Origin: an uncultured Bacteroidales bacterium
Lineage (GTDB): Bacteria > Bacteroidota > Bacteroidia > Bacteroidales > UBA3824
NCBI GenBank assembly: GCA_905234655.1
Contig: CAJOJG010000003.1
Location: forward strand, 1-64,000
Reading direction: 5' to 3'
DNA: 64,000 nucleotides
Positions 1 to 8,544 of the stretch are shown here, in pieces (the first letter of the stretch is position 1; every line of letters begins with the position of its first letter). Position numbers and translations under genes: made by a program. The notes below the pieces were generated by a model. It saw only the letters and a list, made by a program, of their open reading frames with translations, was not told the origin of the DNA and ran no database searches.

Positions 1-131
1 GTTTTTGGGTGGGGGGAGTTGTGCCTGCATCAAATCCCATAAGTAACGCATACTTTACATCCGGCCTCTTCGGGACAAAACTGCAATTTACAAATAATTT
101 GGGTTAACAGAAAAAAAATGACTTTCGGAAT

Positions 132-512
132 TTAGGAATAGCAATATTCGCCCTGTATTAAAAAGGTGTGATTTTCCAAGAATATACGGTTGTCGTGTCC
201 GTAAATTTGGCAGTTGTCGAGATTTACGGACAAGTCCTCAACGAGGCTGATATTGTCGCGCAAATGGATGCGCACAGATACCTCCGCGCTACGCTCGACC
301 GCCGCCACAAATTCCGCCAAGGTGCTAACATCAATATCGATGCTGTCCGATGTAATTTCGTCGATTTTGTTTGTTATAACCTTGTTTTGTACAGGGTTTG
401 TGGATGTCGGCGAGAGTTCGTCGTCGATGGTGGTAGGCGCGGGCGGTTCGGGTACGTCCTGTATTTTTTGGAAGCCCTCTTTGAGGAGCGGGTTATAAAA
501 ATATCCTTTCAT
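132..512 (-). CDS. Putative receptor-binding / tail-fibre-like protein
   Basis: Contains ELSPTSTNPVQNKVITNKID, a motif common in phage fibre/adhesin proteins; TAA stop. Confidence 0.6.
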   Translation of the reverse strand: MKGYFYNPLLKEGFQKIQDVPEPPAPTTIDDELSPTSTNPVQNKVITNKIDEITSDSIDIDVSTLAEFVAAVERSAEVSVRIHLRDNISLVEDLSVNLDNCQIYGHDNRIFLENHTFLIQGEYCYS

Positions 513-513
513 A

Positions 514-717
514 TTAATCGTCGTTAGTGTCGCACAATATCAACGTAACATTGCCGTCTGTGTCGTACTCGAAATGCTTAACGAACACGACCTCGCCGTC
601 TTGTATGTAGGTGAGTTTTACGGGGTTTCCGTCGGCGTTGTAAACCGGACGGATGCTGCGGCCCGGGACTGTCGTCCAAGCGTCGCGGGTTATTTCGGTG
701 TATATGCTACCTATCAT
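514..717 (-). CDS. Small hypothetical element protein
   Basis: 67 aa ORF in the co-directional cluster. Confidence 0.5.
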   Translation of the reverse strand: MIGSIYTEITRDAWTTVPGRSIRPVYNADGNPVKLTYIQDGEVVFVKHFEYDTDGNVTLILCDTNDD

Positions 718-983
718 TTTAGCGTCGTTTTTAGTTCGTTCAATACGTCGATAAGCGCGTTAAATGCCTTTGTATTGTCCGCGATTATCGCCGTGAGTTC
801 CTTGTTTTGCTCCTGCAAATAGCGGGCGTGTTTCTCGTTTGCTTCGCTGATGAGCCGCGCCGCGTCGTCGTTCTGTTTCAGTTCGCGCTTCACGATAAAG
901 AAGCACGTGTAAAACAAAACGATGCAGACCGCCACGGGGAAGGCGAAGTTTTGAAATGTCTCTATCATTATCTCCATGCTCAT
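714..983 (-). CDS. Small holin-like / membrane protein with N-terminal TM and coiled coil
   Basis: FPVAVCIVLFYTCFFIV TM followed by charged helix; next to lysozyme-like ORF; 4-nt overlap with both neighbours. Confidence 0.55.
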   Translation of the reverse strand: MSMEIMIETFQNFAFPVAVCIVLFYTCFFIVKRELKQNDDAARLISEANEKHARYLQEQNKELTAIIADNTKAFNALIDVLNELKTTLK

Positions 984-1720
984 TTCTTTTTAAATATAAA
1001 ACATCCAACGCCGACAGCCGCCAACAGGATTAACAGCCATTTTGCGCCGTTGCCGCTGGATGCCGCCTTGGTTGGAAGTCCGCCAAGGTGTTTGGCGACA
1101 ATACTGTCGAGTTTGTCCGCTCCGATGGCGAACTGACTGCTGTATTTACGGCGATAATCCGACACCAGCGCATAAATACGCGCCGGGTCTGTCGTGCCGC
1201 TGGCGATGGCGTTTTTTACCACGTTGGCAAGTTTGCCGAAAAACACCGGGCCGTTCCACGCTGCATAAAGGAATTGCAAGAGGAGCGGTGGGTAGTTGTA
1301 GATTGTGTTTTTTACCGTCGTGTCTTTCAGGTAGGTGTTGGTGTACGTCGCCAATATCGACAATATAATCTCGCTGCCGTATTGTCGGAGTTGCTGTCCG
1401 ACGCTTGCCGGGATGTCCGCCTTCTTGCCGTTTGCCATGTCGCACCAGTAGGATGTGTCGGCGTGGTGCTTTGTGTAGTATTGGTCAACAAGCTGCCAAA
1501 AAGCCTCCTGCGCTGCGCCTTGTGTCGTGAGCGGTGCGCCCGCCTTCCTGTCAAGGCCGAACATGGTCTCGCCGCTATTTGCGTAAGCCTGTGCGACTTT
1601 CTCGTTATATTGCCCGTTGACATACGAAAACAGCCTCGGGTTGACCTTGTACATATCCGGGTGGTAATAGCCGCCTTCTATCAAGTTTTGTATGTATGGT
1701 ACTAATTGTGCTGCTGTCAT
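980..1720 (-). CDS. Putative lysozyme-like (GH108-type?) peptidoglycan hydrolase with C-terminal TM anchor
   Basis: N-terminal LIEGGYYHPDM and MFGLDRKAGAP resemble EGGY/GIDRKAG motifs of GH108-type lysozymes; C-term WLLILLAAVGVGCFIFKKK; perfect SD GGAGGT upstream. Confidence 0.5.
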   Translation of the reverse strand: MTAAQLVPYIQNLIEGGYYHPDMYKVNPRLFSYVNGQYNEKVAQAYANSGETMFGLDRKAGAPLTTQGAAQEAFWQLVDQYYTKHHADTSYWCDMANGKKADIPASVGQQLRQYGSEIILSILATYTNTYLKDTTVKNTIYNYPPLLLQFLYAAWNGPVFFGKLANVVKNAIASGTTDPARIYALVSDYRRKYSSQFAIGADKLDSIVAKHLGGLPTKAASSGNGAKWLLILLAAVGVGCFIFKKK

Positions 1721-1729
1721 GATACCTCC

Positions 1730-2383
1730 TTATTTTGGCGTTACGAGCGTGGCGTTGTCTTTTTCGACAAAGGCGTAAACAGGCTTTTTATTAGCGTCGA
1801 AACCGTTGAAAAACATATACGACGAAAAGCTTTTTTGATAATTGTCGTAATCGACCCAGTAATAGCCGGATGCAATCAAAGAGCCTAATATTGTGTTTGC
1901 CGGCATGGTTTTGTAGCGGTTGCTCGATATAGAAGCCCGATCGTCCAATATAAACACCTGAGACTCTTTTGTCGTAACTACTTTTTGAGCCTTCAACAGG
2001 TCGAGGCATTCTTTATATTGTGCGTCTGTCAAGCCGCTCTCAAATGCACGTTGCAGGGTGTATTTGTTTTCACAAAGTGCTGAAAACTTCGCCTGTACGC
2101 CGGGGTAGTTGGTGATTTCGTTGCAGACGTTTGCGCAGCCATATTGGTTTGATGTCAAAGGGTTTGCGACAAAGCCGACACCGAACACTTCCGAAACACT
2201 AAGGTATTTTTTTAATTCCGCTGCCTGTCGTGTTTCGTCGCTGCTTGTTAGGTTGTCGAGCGCCTTGTTTTCGTTTTGCGTGTCCTTCTTTGTCTTGTTT
2301 TTGAAATAGAGGAGCGCGCCGCCAGCCAACAGTATGAGCCCGCCCGCAACCAACAAGCCTGTATTTGTCTTATTCTCTGCCAT
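1730..2383 (-). CDS. N-terminally membrane-anchored hypothetical virion protein
   Basis: MAENKTNTGLLVAGGLILLAGGALLYFKNKTKKD single TM plus Lys cluster; start refined to internal ATG. Confidence 0.55.
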   Translation of the reverse strand: MAENKTNTGLLVAGGLILLAGGALLYFKNKTKKDTQNENKALDNLTSSDETRQAAELKKYLSVSEVFGVGFVANPLTSNQYGCANVCNEITNYPGVQAKFSALCENKYTLQRAFESGLTDAQYKECLDLLKAQKVVTTKESQVFILDDRASISSNRYKTMPANTILGSLIASGYYWVDYDNYQKSFSSYMFFNGFDANKKPVYAFVEKDNATLVTPK

Positions 2384-2468
2384 GTCATGCCGTTTTATTG
2401 TGTTGCGATATGCGGCGGCGGGCTGATGCCACACCGCCGCAACAATCACAACAAGTTGCTGCTACGGG

Positions 2469-2708
2469 CTAAAAACCCGCGAGTTTTGCCTTGGCTTTTT
2501 CTGCCTGTCTCTTGATACTCTCTTTTTTGCGCTGCTCCGCTTCGTATGCGGAGAGTGCCTTCTTGTACTCTGCAATCTTCTTGCTGTTTTCTGCATCGAT
2601 TGCCTTGGAACGCCTGTCGAAGCTCTTCCACGTCTCGATCGATGCCGAAGCCTTCGGCATCTTCGGGGCTTTCTTCAACTTAGGCTTTGCGGGTTTCTTT
2701 GTTGCCAT
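2469..2708 (-). CDS. Small Lys/Ala-rich basic protein
   Basis: 79 aa, KKPAKPKLKKAPKMPKASASIE...; TAG stop. Confidence 0.5.
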   Translation of the reverse strand: MATKKPAKPKLKKAPKMPKASASIETWKSFDRRSKAIDAENSKKIAEYKKALSAYEAEQRKKESIKRQAEKAKAKLAGF

Positions 2709-2750
2709 AGTCGTAAATTTTTATGGTTAATATTCTGTTTATTTGTGTTT

Positions 2751-2951
2751 TTATAAATATTTTAATGCGCCGCGCAATCTTGCGCCGTCGTTGGCAAGCT
2801 GCACTAATTTTTGCAGCTCTGCGGCGGTGATGTTGCCGTTTGCAAACTGCGCTTTGATGGCGTTTGTGAGTTGCCGTGTCAGCGTTTCGATGTCGGGCGC
2901 GGCTGCGATGGTGGCAGAACTGTTGCCTCCTTTGTGTAGAAAATTAAACAT
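2751..2951 (-). CDS. Small hypothetical element protein
   Basis: MFNFLHKGGNSS...; start overlaps upstream gene stop by 8 nt. Confidence 0.5.
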   Translation of the reverse strand: MFNFLHKGGNSSATIAAAPDIETLTRQLTNAIKAQFANGNITAAELQKLVQLANDGARLRGALKYL

Positions 2952-3846
2952 TTTCGTAACCGTCCTCCTCGCCGGTGTAAAAGTTGACCACCGGCGACTG
3001 CGGCTGTGCTGCCTGTGATGGCGCGGGCTGTGGCTCATTTGCCTTTGCCCGCTGATTTATTGCTTGTGTGATGTTGTTTATGTCCTCTTTTGTGAGGTCT
3101 GGGTTCTCATACAGCGAATTAGCCAAAATCTCCACAGCCCTATATTTGGGGTCAACGTTGTTGTTTTGTGCCGGGTCTTCCGCCGCTCCCGATAATTGCG
3201 GCGGCGGCGTTGCCGTCTGTGCGAATGGCAGCTGCGGGAATAGTTCGCCCAAAATCTTTTTTACCGCAAAAACTAACGTTTCTGCCGCAGCCCCAGTGTT
3301 CGATTCGTATTTCTTGCGCTCATCTTGCAGTTCTTTGCGCATTTCTTCCAGTTCGCGGCGTTCCCGCCTGCATTGCTCCTTGAAGGTGTCCTCTTTGTGC
3401 TTGAATAAAATTTCATTGACGCGCTGCTCATTCTCAGCCTTCATTGCTTCGAGCTTGCCGTTGAGCGTTTCTTCCGACACCCAACCGGCGGGCGGCTGGA
3501 CGAAACCGAAGCCACTGAAGCCTTGCGGCGCGGCTGGCATTGTTGGCGCGTCGTCCTTGTCACGGTTGGTAAATTCCAGCGGTCCGATTGTGCCTTGTGA
3601 GCCGTTCGCGCCCTTCGACGATTTCAAGTCGATGCTCAAATGAGCATCCGCCGGGTAGTCGCGCAAGATGGATGTGAGCCGGGCGACCGCCTTTTCCGCC
3701 TTGCCTTCCGCCGTGTCGCCTTCCTCGAAGTCGTCGCCGTTGTAGAAATACAGCGGTATGCGCTTATAGTTCTGCACGACGAACAACGCCCAGCACTGGT
3801 ACTTGGTTTGTCGGATGTGGTTTAATATGTAATCTCGTGTTAACAT
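2944..3846 (-). CDS. Hypothetical element protein with central coiled coil
   Basis: 300 aa; long charged helix KEDTFKEQCRRERRELEEMRKELQDERKKYE. Confidence 0.6.
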   Translation of the reverse strand: MLTRDYILNHIRQTKYQCWALFVVQNYKRIPLYFYNGDDFEEGDTAEGKAEKAVARLTSILRDYPADAHLSIDLKSSKGANGSQGTIGPLEFTNRDKDDAPTMPAAPQGFSGFGFVQPPAGWVSEETLNGKLEAMKAENEQRVNEILFKHKEDTFKEQCRRERRELEEMRKELQDERKKYESNTGAAAETLVFAVKKILGELFPQLPFAQTATPPPQLSGAAEDPAQNNNVDPKYRAVEILANSLYENPDLTKEDINNITQAINQRAKANEPQPAPSQAAQPQSPVVNFYTGEEDGYENV

Positions 3847-3869
3847 TTGTTGTTGTGATTGTTATATTA

Positions 3870-4337
3870 TTATTGGTTAACTTTTACTTTTACAAACAGC
3901 TCCTCGTCGTCTGCCTTCGCTGTTTTTGCCGCCTTCTCGACTGTCAAAGGCGACATATATATGTATTGCGCGCAAAGGTTTGTAATGTTGTCAAACATAG
4001 CATCCGCCGTGCCTTCGTAGAGTTTAAAATCCAGCGTGTTGTCCGCGCTAAATATAAAATCCGTGCAGACCTTCTGAATTGCGCCAAAATCGACAACTTC
4101 GACAACCGGCGACAAGTCCCAGTAGTCAGTAGGCGTGTCTATCTCCAAAAACTTTTTACCAACGTTTGCGATGTCTGCAATTTCGCCTTCCGCAAACAGA
4201 CGGTAAAAGAACGCCACGCCGCCGGAAAACTGCATCCGCGCCGCCATGTCCGCCTTAGTAACGTAACGGCTTTTGAGGTTGTAGTTCTCGATGTTGTGTG
4301 TTTTTGCGTAGTTTCTTATGTAGTCGAAAACGTTCAT
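3870..4337 (-). CDS. Hypothetical element protein
   Basis: 155 aa ORF in operon-like array. Confidence 0.55.
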   Translation of the reverse strand: MNVFDYIRNYAKTHNIENYNLKSRYVTKADMAARMQFSGGVAFFYRLFAEGEIADIANVGKKFLEIDTPTDYWDLSPVVEVVDFGAIQKVCTDFIFSADNTLDFKLYEGTADAMFDNITNLCAQYIYMSPLTVEKAAKTAKADDEELFVKVKVNQ

Positions 4338-4341
4338 ACTA

Positions 4342-5094
4342 TTAGCGAATTAATAAGAATGTTACAGTAAAGTCGCTCGGCGTGTACGCCGCAATCGGGG
4401 CCAGTGGCGTAAGGCGGAGGTTGACTTGCTTGTTTTTCGACATGAAGGACAGCGGGAAGAAGGTTTTGTCGTAGCCTTGGTTCTCGGTAACCGTCAAGAT
4501 AGACACCGGCACGGGGTCTAACAGGTTTTTGAAGTTGTCGTTGACATCCAGCGCAATCTGTCCGATGTTCGTCTTGTCGCCGCCAACAAAATTGATGCCC
4601 GCCACGGCGTTAAAGTCGGAGGGGAGGTTGATGTTGTAATTTGCGCCCAATGCCGCCGCCTTCACCGTAAACGACTGCATGTCGTAGTTTTCGACATTCT
4701 GACCGAAAATATTAACGACTGGCGGCTCGTTAGACTGACGGGACAACGCCACGAAGGTAAACGCCGCCGCGCTGTTTGTTACCTTCACGTTGAGGTAATA
4801 GTTTTTGCCCGCGCTCTTGCTGAAAACGGGGCGAAAAACGTTTGTGAGGTCGTAATCCACCGACGCGGTATTTTTGCACCAGTTGGGCGCGGGCGAGAAG
4901 GATAAGATGCTCTTGAAGTCGTCGCGAAACTCTACTTCGATTTTGTCCGCCGTCGGCAATGCCGTAACAAGCGGGCAGGCGATGCCGGTGAGGTATTGGT
5001 AGAGTTCGTCGCTCTTAAAATTGTAAGAGTAAACATTCGTGCCTGTCGTCGCCGGTATCGTGAAGTAATATTTTTGTATCAGTGTGTTTGCCAT
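4342..5094 (-). CDS. Putative capsid/jelly-roll-type structural protein (beta-rich)
   Basis: 250 aa, alternating hydrophobic/polar beta-strand pattern throughout, few predicted helices; adjacent to second beta-rich ORF. Confidence 0.4.
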   Translation of the reverse strand: MANTLIQKYYFTIPATTGTNVYSYNFKSDELYQYLTGIACPLVTALPTADKIEVEFRDDFKSILSFSPAPNWCKNTASVDYDLTNVFRPVFSKSAGKNYYLNVKVTNSAAAFTFVALSRQSNEPPVVNIFGQNVENYDMQSFTVKAAALGANYNINLPSDFNAVAGINFVGGDKTNIGQIALDVNDNFKNLLDPVPVSILTVTENQGYDKTFFPLSFMSKNKQVNLRLTPLAPIAAYTPSDFTVTFLLIR

Positions 5095-5205
5095 TTCAAT
5101 AAAATTTTATTAGTTAGCGAGGGGGCGCGGAACGAACCACGCTCGCGACCCTGTGCGACGCTCCCCTCTGTGTGCAGGCTTTTTTTATTCCTAAGACCTA
5201 AATTC

Positions 5206-5811
5206 TTACGACTTAACGCGAATTTCCGCGCCCCTCAATGCAACTTCAATGAAGTAGCGGTTTGTCGTGCCGCTGATGGTGAGGCCCTGCGGAACGTGGA
5301 GGCGGAATTGGATTTCCTGCGAGTCGGTGATGAGCTTGGGCGCGGTGAGGATGATGCCATCCTTCTCGCCGTTGATGCCGATGCTCTCCTGGCAGAATGA
5401 GTTGATTGGGGCCTGGAAGATGTTGAGCTGTGCCACGTCAACTTCAAGCTCCGAGTTGGTAACGATGGGGTCAACCGTTCCGAGGTTTGCCACGGGCAAA
5501 TAATTGATTTGCGCCGCGTTTGCGTTTGTGCTGGTTGCAGCGATGTAACCAAGCCTTACGGTTATGCGGTCAATCATGATTGCGCAACCTTGTTTGATTT
5601 TCTGTTTGCTGATGTTGCAGAAGCCATCGACGATGCTGTCGTCGTTTTTGAGGATGTCAACCATGCCGCCAATGCCGGTGATTTCGTACCTCTTGTAATA
5701 AACGCTGTCTGCAAAGTTGAGGTTGCCGTTCTCGAAGTCCTGCTGCATAGCGGGGGACATCTGCGAAACTTTGAGCCTCAAAAACTCCTGTGCTCTTGTC
5801 AAAAGTGCCAT
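5206..5811 (-). CDS. Putative capsid/jelly-roll-type structural protein (beta-rich)
   Basis: 201 aa with short N-terminal helix then beta-rich body. Confidence 0.4.
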   Translation of the reverse strand: MALLTRAQEFLRLKVSQMSPAMQQDFENGNLNFADSVYYKRYEITGIGGMVDILKNDDSIVDGFCNISKQKIKQGCAIMIDRITVRLGYIAATSTNANAAQINYLPVANLGTVDPIVTNSELEVDVAQLNIFQAPINSFCQESIGINGEKDGIILTAPKLITDSQEIQFRLHVPQGLTISGTTNRYFIEVALRGAEIRVKS

Positions 5812-5852
5812 ATTTTTACTTTTTTATAGGGTTAATAATTTCGTGTGTGTGC

Positions 5853-6491
5853 TTAAAACATGCCCATCAAAATGGCTGCTTCCTCTGGTGTGTCAACGCC
5901 CATCAATGCGGCTGCGTCGTCTTCGGGGCCGTTGACGGTGCGGGTGATTTGGTCGGCGTTGTCGATGTTCTCGGCAAGGTACGCCCAGTCGTTGTTGTAG
6001 GTCTTGCCGTCGCCGTCGGTGATTTGACGCTGCCCGGCTGCAAATGTTGTGAGTTCGGGCGGGTTAGCCGTGGTGGAGTTTTCGTCGGTTGCTGTGGTTG
6101 TGCCGAGTGCGCCGACGCCGGACATGAGGGCAGCGTCCTCTTCGGGGCCGTTGATGCTAAGCCATGCAAGGGAGTCGCCTGTGCCGTCTTTTTTCTTGTC
6201 GGCAATAACCGCGATGCTGTGCATTACTCCGTAGGTACTCATGCCTTGGAAAAATGCCTTGAATTTCGGGTCTGCCACCATCATGTCGCCAAGGATGCCG
6301 ACGGCTGTCATTACCGGGCCTCCGATATTGTAGAGCATCTTGTTCTCCTCTCCCTTCTCGTTTTTCTTGGGGACGAATACCTTGTTGGTCACAAAAGCCG
6401 AACCAATGCCGCCCGCGCTGCGAATTGCAGCCTCGATAAGCACGTTTGTTGCGTCCTTCTGCCAGTTCTTTTTTATAAAACCTTGTGCCAT
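5853..6491 (-). CDS. Hypothetical virion protein with repeated PE(E/D)(D)AA(x)LMG peptide
   Basis: 212 aa; three copies: NGPEEDAALMSGV, NGPEDDAAALMGV, DTPEEAAILMGMF. Confidence 0.55.
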   Translation of the reverse strand: MAQGFIKKNWQKDATNVLIEAAIRSAGGIGSAFVTNKVFVPKKNEKGEENKMLYNIGGPVMTAVGILGDMMVADPKFKAFFQGMSTYGVMHSIAVIADKKKDGTGDSLAWLSINGPEEDAALMSGVGALGTTTATDENSTTANPPELTTFAAGQRQITDGDGKTYNNDWAYLAENIDNADQITRTVNGPEDDAAALMGVDTPEEAAILMGMF

Positions 6492-6519
6492 AATATTTGT
6501 ATATTAGTTAATTATTCCA

Positions 6520-6783
6520 TTATTTTTTGTTGTTGTACTGTGAAATAAGATAGACACCGCCAAACGTCGCCATCAACAAAAACGCTGTCATGTATGACTT
6601 TGGCACAGCCGCCTCCGTCGTCTTGCCGGGATCCGGTGTTGCCGCCGGCATTGTCGCCGCCATCTGTGCGACTGGCTGCACCTTCGCCGCGTCGGGCTTT
6701 GCCGTCCGCGTCGTGTTCTGCGCGCTGCACTTACAGCCCGCTGGCTGTGGCTTGCGGTTTACTTCTACTAAAACAATCGCCAT
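6520..6783 (-). CDS. Small C-terminal TM protein
   Basis: MAIVLVEVNRKPQPAG...YMTAFLLMATFGGVYLISQYNNKK; preceded by perfect SD AAGGAGGTAATT-ATG. Confidence 0.6.
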   Translation of the reverse strand: MAIVLVEVNRKPQPAGCKCSAQNTTRTAKPDAAKVQPVAQMAATMPAATPDPGKTTEAAVPKSYMTAFLLMATFGGVYLISQYNNKK

Positions 6784-6812
6784 AATTACCTCCTTTTCTT
6801 TCCGCTGGTGTC

Positions 6813-7136
6813 TTATTTCCTTGTTATTAAGTAAATGCCCGCTACTGCGGCGATTGCGCCGCCAATTAGCCACGGTGTCCAGTCTTTCTTCTCCGTCGTT
6901 GTTGTCGGCGTGGTGGTCGTCGTCGGCTGGTACACTACCGGCGTGTAAGTGTTGCCGCCCGTGTAGGTCGTCGCCTGGTTCGGGTTTTGGTTGTTTTTGG
7001 CGTTGATGGCGGTTTGCGCTATCTGTCCGGCTGTACTGATTACTGGCGTTAACGCCTGCATTACGTTTGTGAAGGTTTCGCCACCCGCGCCCAAACCGTT
7101 GTAAGACGCTATCGTGTCTGCTACTATCTGATACAT
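6813..7136 (-). CDS. Small C-terminal TM protein with Thr-rich linker
   Basis: TTTTTPTTTTEKKDWTPWLIGGAIAAVAGIYLITRK; SD AGGAGGTAACATT-ATG. Confidence 0.6.
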   Translation of the reverse strand: MYQIVADTIASYNGLGAGGETFTNVMQALTPVISTAGQIAQTAINAKNNQNPNQATTYTGGNTYTPVVYQPTTTTTPTTTTEKKDWTPWLIGGAIAAVAGIYLITRK

Positions 7137-7140
7137 AATG

Positions 7141-8532
7141 TTACCTCCTGCGACGTTTGCCGCCTTTTTTGCCGCCCATCATCACCGCGCCGCCGAGAAT
7201 GACAGCCACGCCGATTGCGACGTATTTAATAATATTGTTTGTGTTGCCTTCCTTTGTCTGTTGCTGTGCCGCCTGTGCCGCTGCCTGTACAGCCTTGATG
7301 TCAGCGTCGATTTGTCCCTTTGGTATCGGTCGCCCATACTGGTCAACTATGACGTTGCCGTTCGCGTCTGTTTCGTAATGCTCGATGATGTATGCCCTTT
7401 GCGTTGCGGCTTCCTTCTGCTGTTGTTCGGCTTGTTGCTGTGCCGCCTTGTTTTCCTTGTTTTGCTTGACGGTCTGCACAATGTCCTTTACCCACGCCCA
7501 GACGCTTGTAAGGATGCCTACACAGGCTGCAACCATCGTTGCAACTGTTACAGGCTCGCCGAGCGTCGTTTCGCCGTCGTCGGTGTCGCTGCTGGCGAAG
7601 TTGAGCTTGCTGTCAGGGCGTATGTCCTTAGAAAACAGCGGTTTTTTGTTTGCGCCGTTCTTAATCGACTTTACAAACTTGTCGGCGTTGCCGCCCATCT
7701 TTTTGTAAAGTTTTTTTGCCCTCTCGATTGCCTTTACAGCCTTGTCGTAAACGTCGCGTGTGTAGCCCGCCTTCTCCGCTTCGCTCCACGACATAAGACC
7801 AACGCCGAGGCGGGTTGCCATGCCTAAAAAATTAATAGCCATCAATCCGCGCCAGCTGTTACGTATCATAACCGTTACAGGGTTGATTTTGATAAACACA
7901 ACATCCTTCGTGAGCGTCTTTGTGGTCTGTACGGCTGTTTTCACCGGCTCCACCACAGAAGCCTTAACTTGCTGCCCTGCCTTTTGTAGTGTCGCCTTCG
8001 CCGCGCTGGTGTTGCCTGTTACCGCCTGTGCGCCAGCTTTTACGACATTTGCAGTGGCCTTTACCGCGTTGACGGTCGATTTTACAGCCGCTTTTGTCGT
8101 ATTTGCAACCGCCTTAACCGTTGAAGTCGTCGCCTTTGCTACTGACTTTGCAGCATTCTTGACTGCATTGCCTATCTTCTTAAACAGGCCGTTGAGTATT
8201 GCTTGCTTGCCGTCCTCGGTCGCGTAGGGGTAGGCGCAATATGCTGCGAACTCTTCCTCGCCAGCCGCCGCAATACCCGCCAGTTCTTGCGACGGAAACA
8301 AGAAGCCGCCGTCGGTCGGGTCTATGTCGATTACGTAAGGCATATAAAGCGATGCGAGCCGGTATGCATCGCGGTCGCGGTTTTTTAACGCGATAAGCAC
8401 CTGCGCCTTGCGCTCGTCGGGATTGTTGCCGTGAAGCAACACCACACGCGCCGCGCCGCCAGCCTGTGCTGCCGTCGCCGTTGGCTGCGAGTACACGCCA
8501 TCTATGCCGCTAAGTCCATAAACAGGTATCAT
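7141..8532 (-). CDS. Ala/Lys-rich putative minor virion protein with C-terminal TM and KKGGKRRRR tail
   Basis: 463 aa; AKSVAKATTSTVKAVANTTKAAVKSTVNAVKATANV amphipathic repeats; YVAIGVAVILGGAVMMGGKKGGKRRRR. Confidence 0.6.
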   Translation of the reverse strand: MIPVYGLSGIDGVYSQPTATAAQAGGAARVVLLHGNNPDERKAQVLIALKNRDRDAYRLASLYMPYVIDIDPTDGGFLFPSQELAGIAAAGEEEFAAYCAYPYATEDGKQAILNGLFKKIGNAVKNAAKSVAKATTSTVKAVANTTKAAVKSTVNAVKATANVVKAGAQAVTGNTSAAKATLQKAGQQVKASVVEPVKTAVQTTKTLTKDVVFIKINPVTVMIRNSWRGLMAINFLGMATRLGVGLMSWSEAEKAGYTRDVYDKAVKAIERAKKLYKKMGGNADKFVKSIKNGANKKPLFSKDIRPDSKLNFASSDTDDGETTLGEPVTVATMVAACVGILTSVWAWVKDIVQTVKQNKENKAAQQQAEQQQKEAATQRAYIIEHYETDANGNVIVDQYGRPIPKGQIDADIKAVQAAAQAAQQQTKEGNTNNIIKYVAIGVAVILGGAVMMGGKKGGKRRRR

Positions 8533-8544
8533 ATTTTTAATGTT

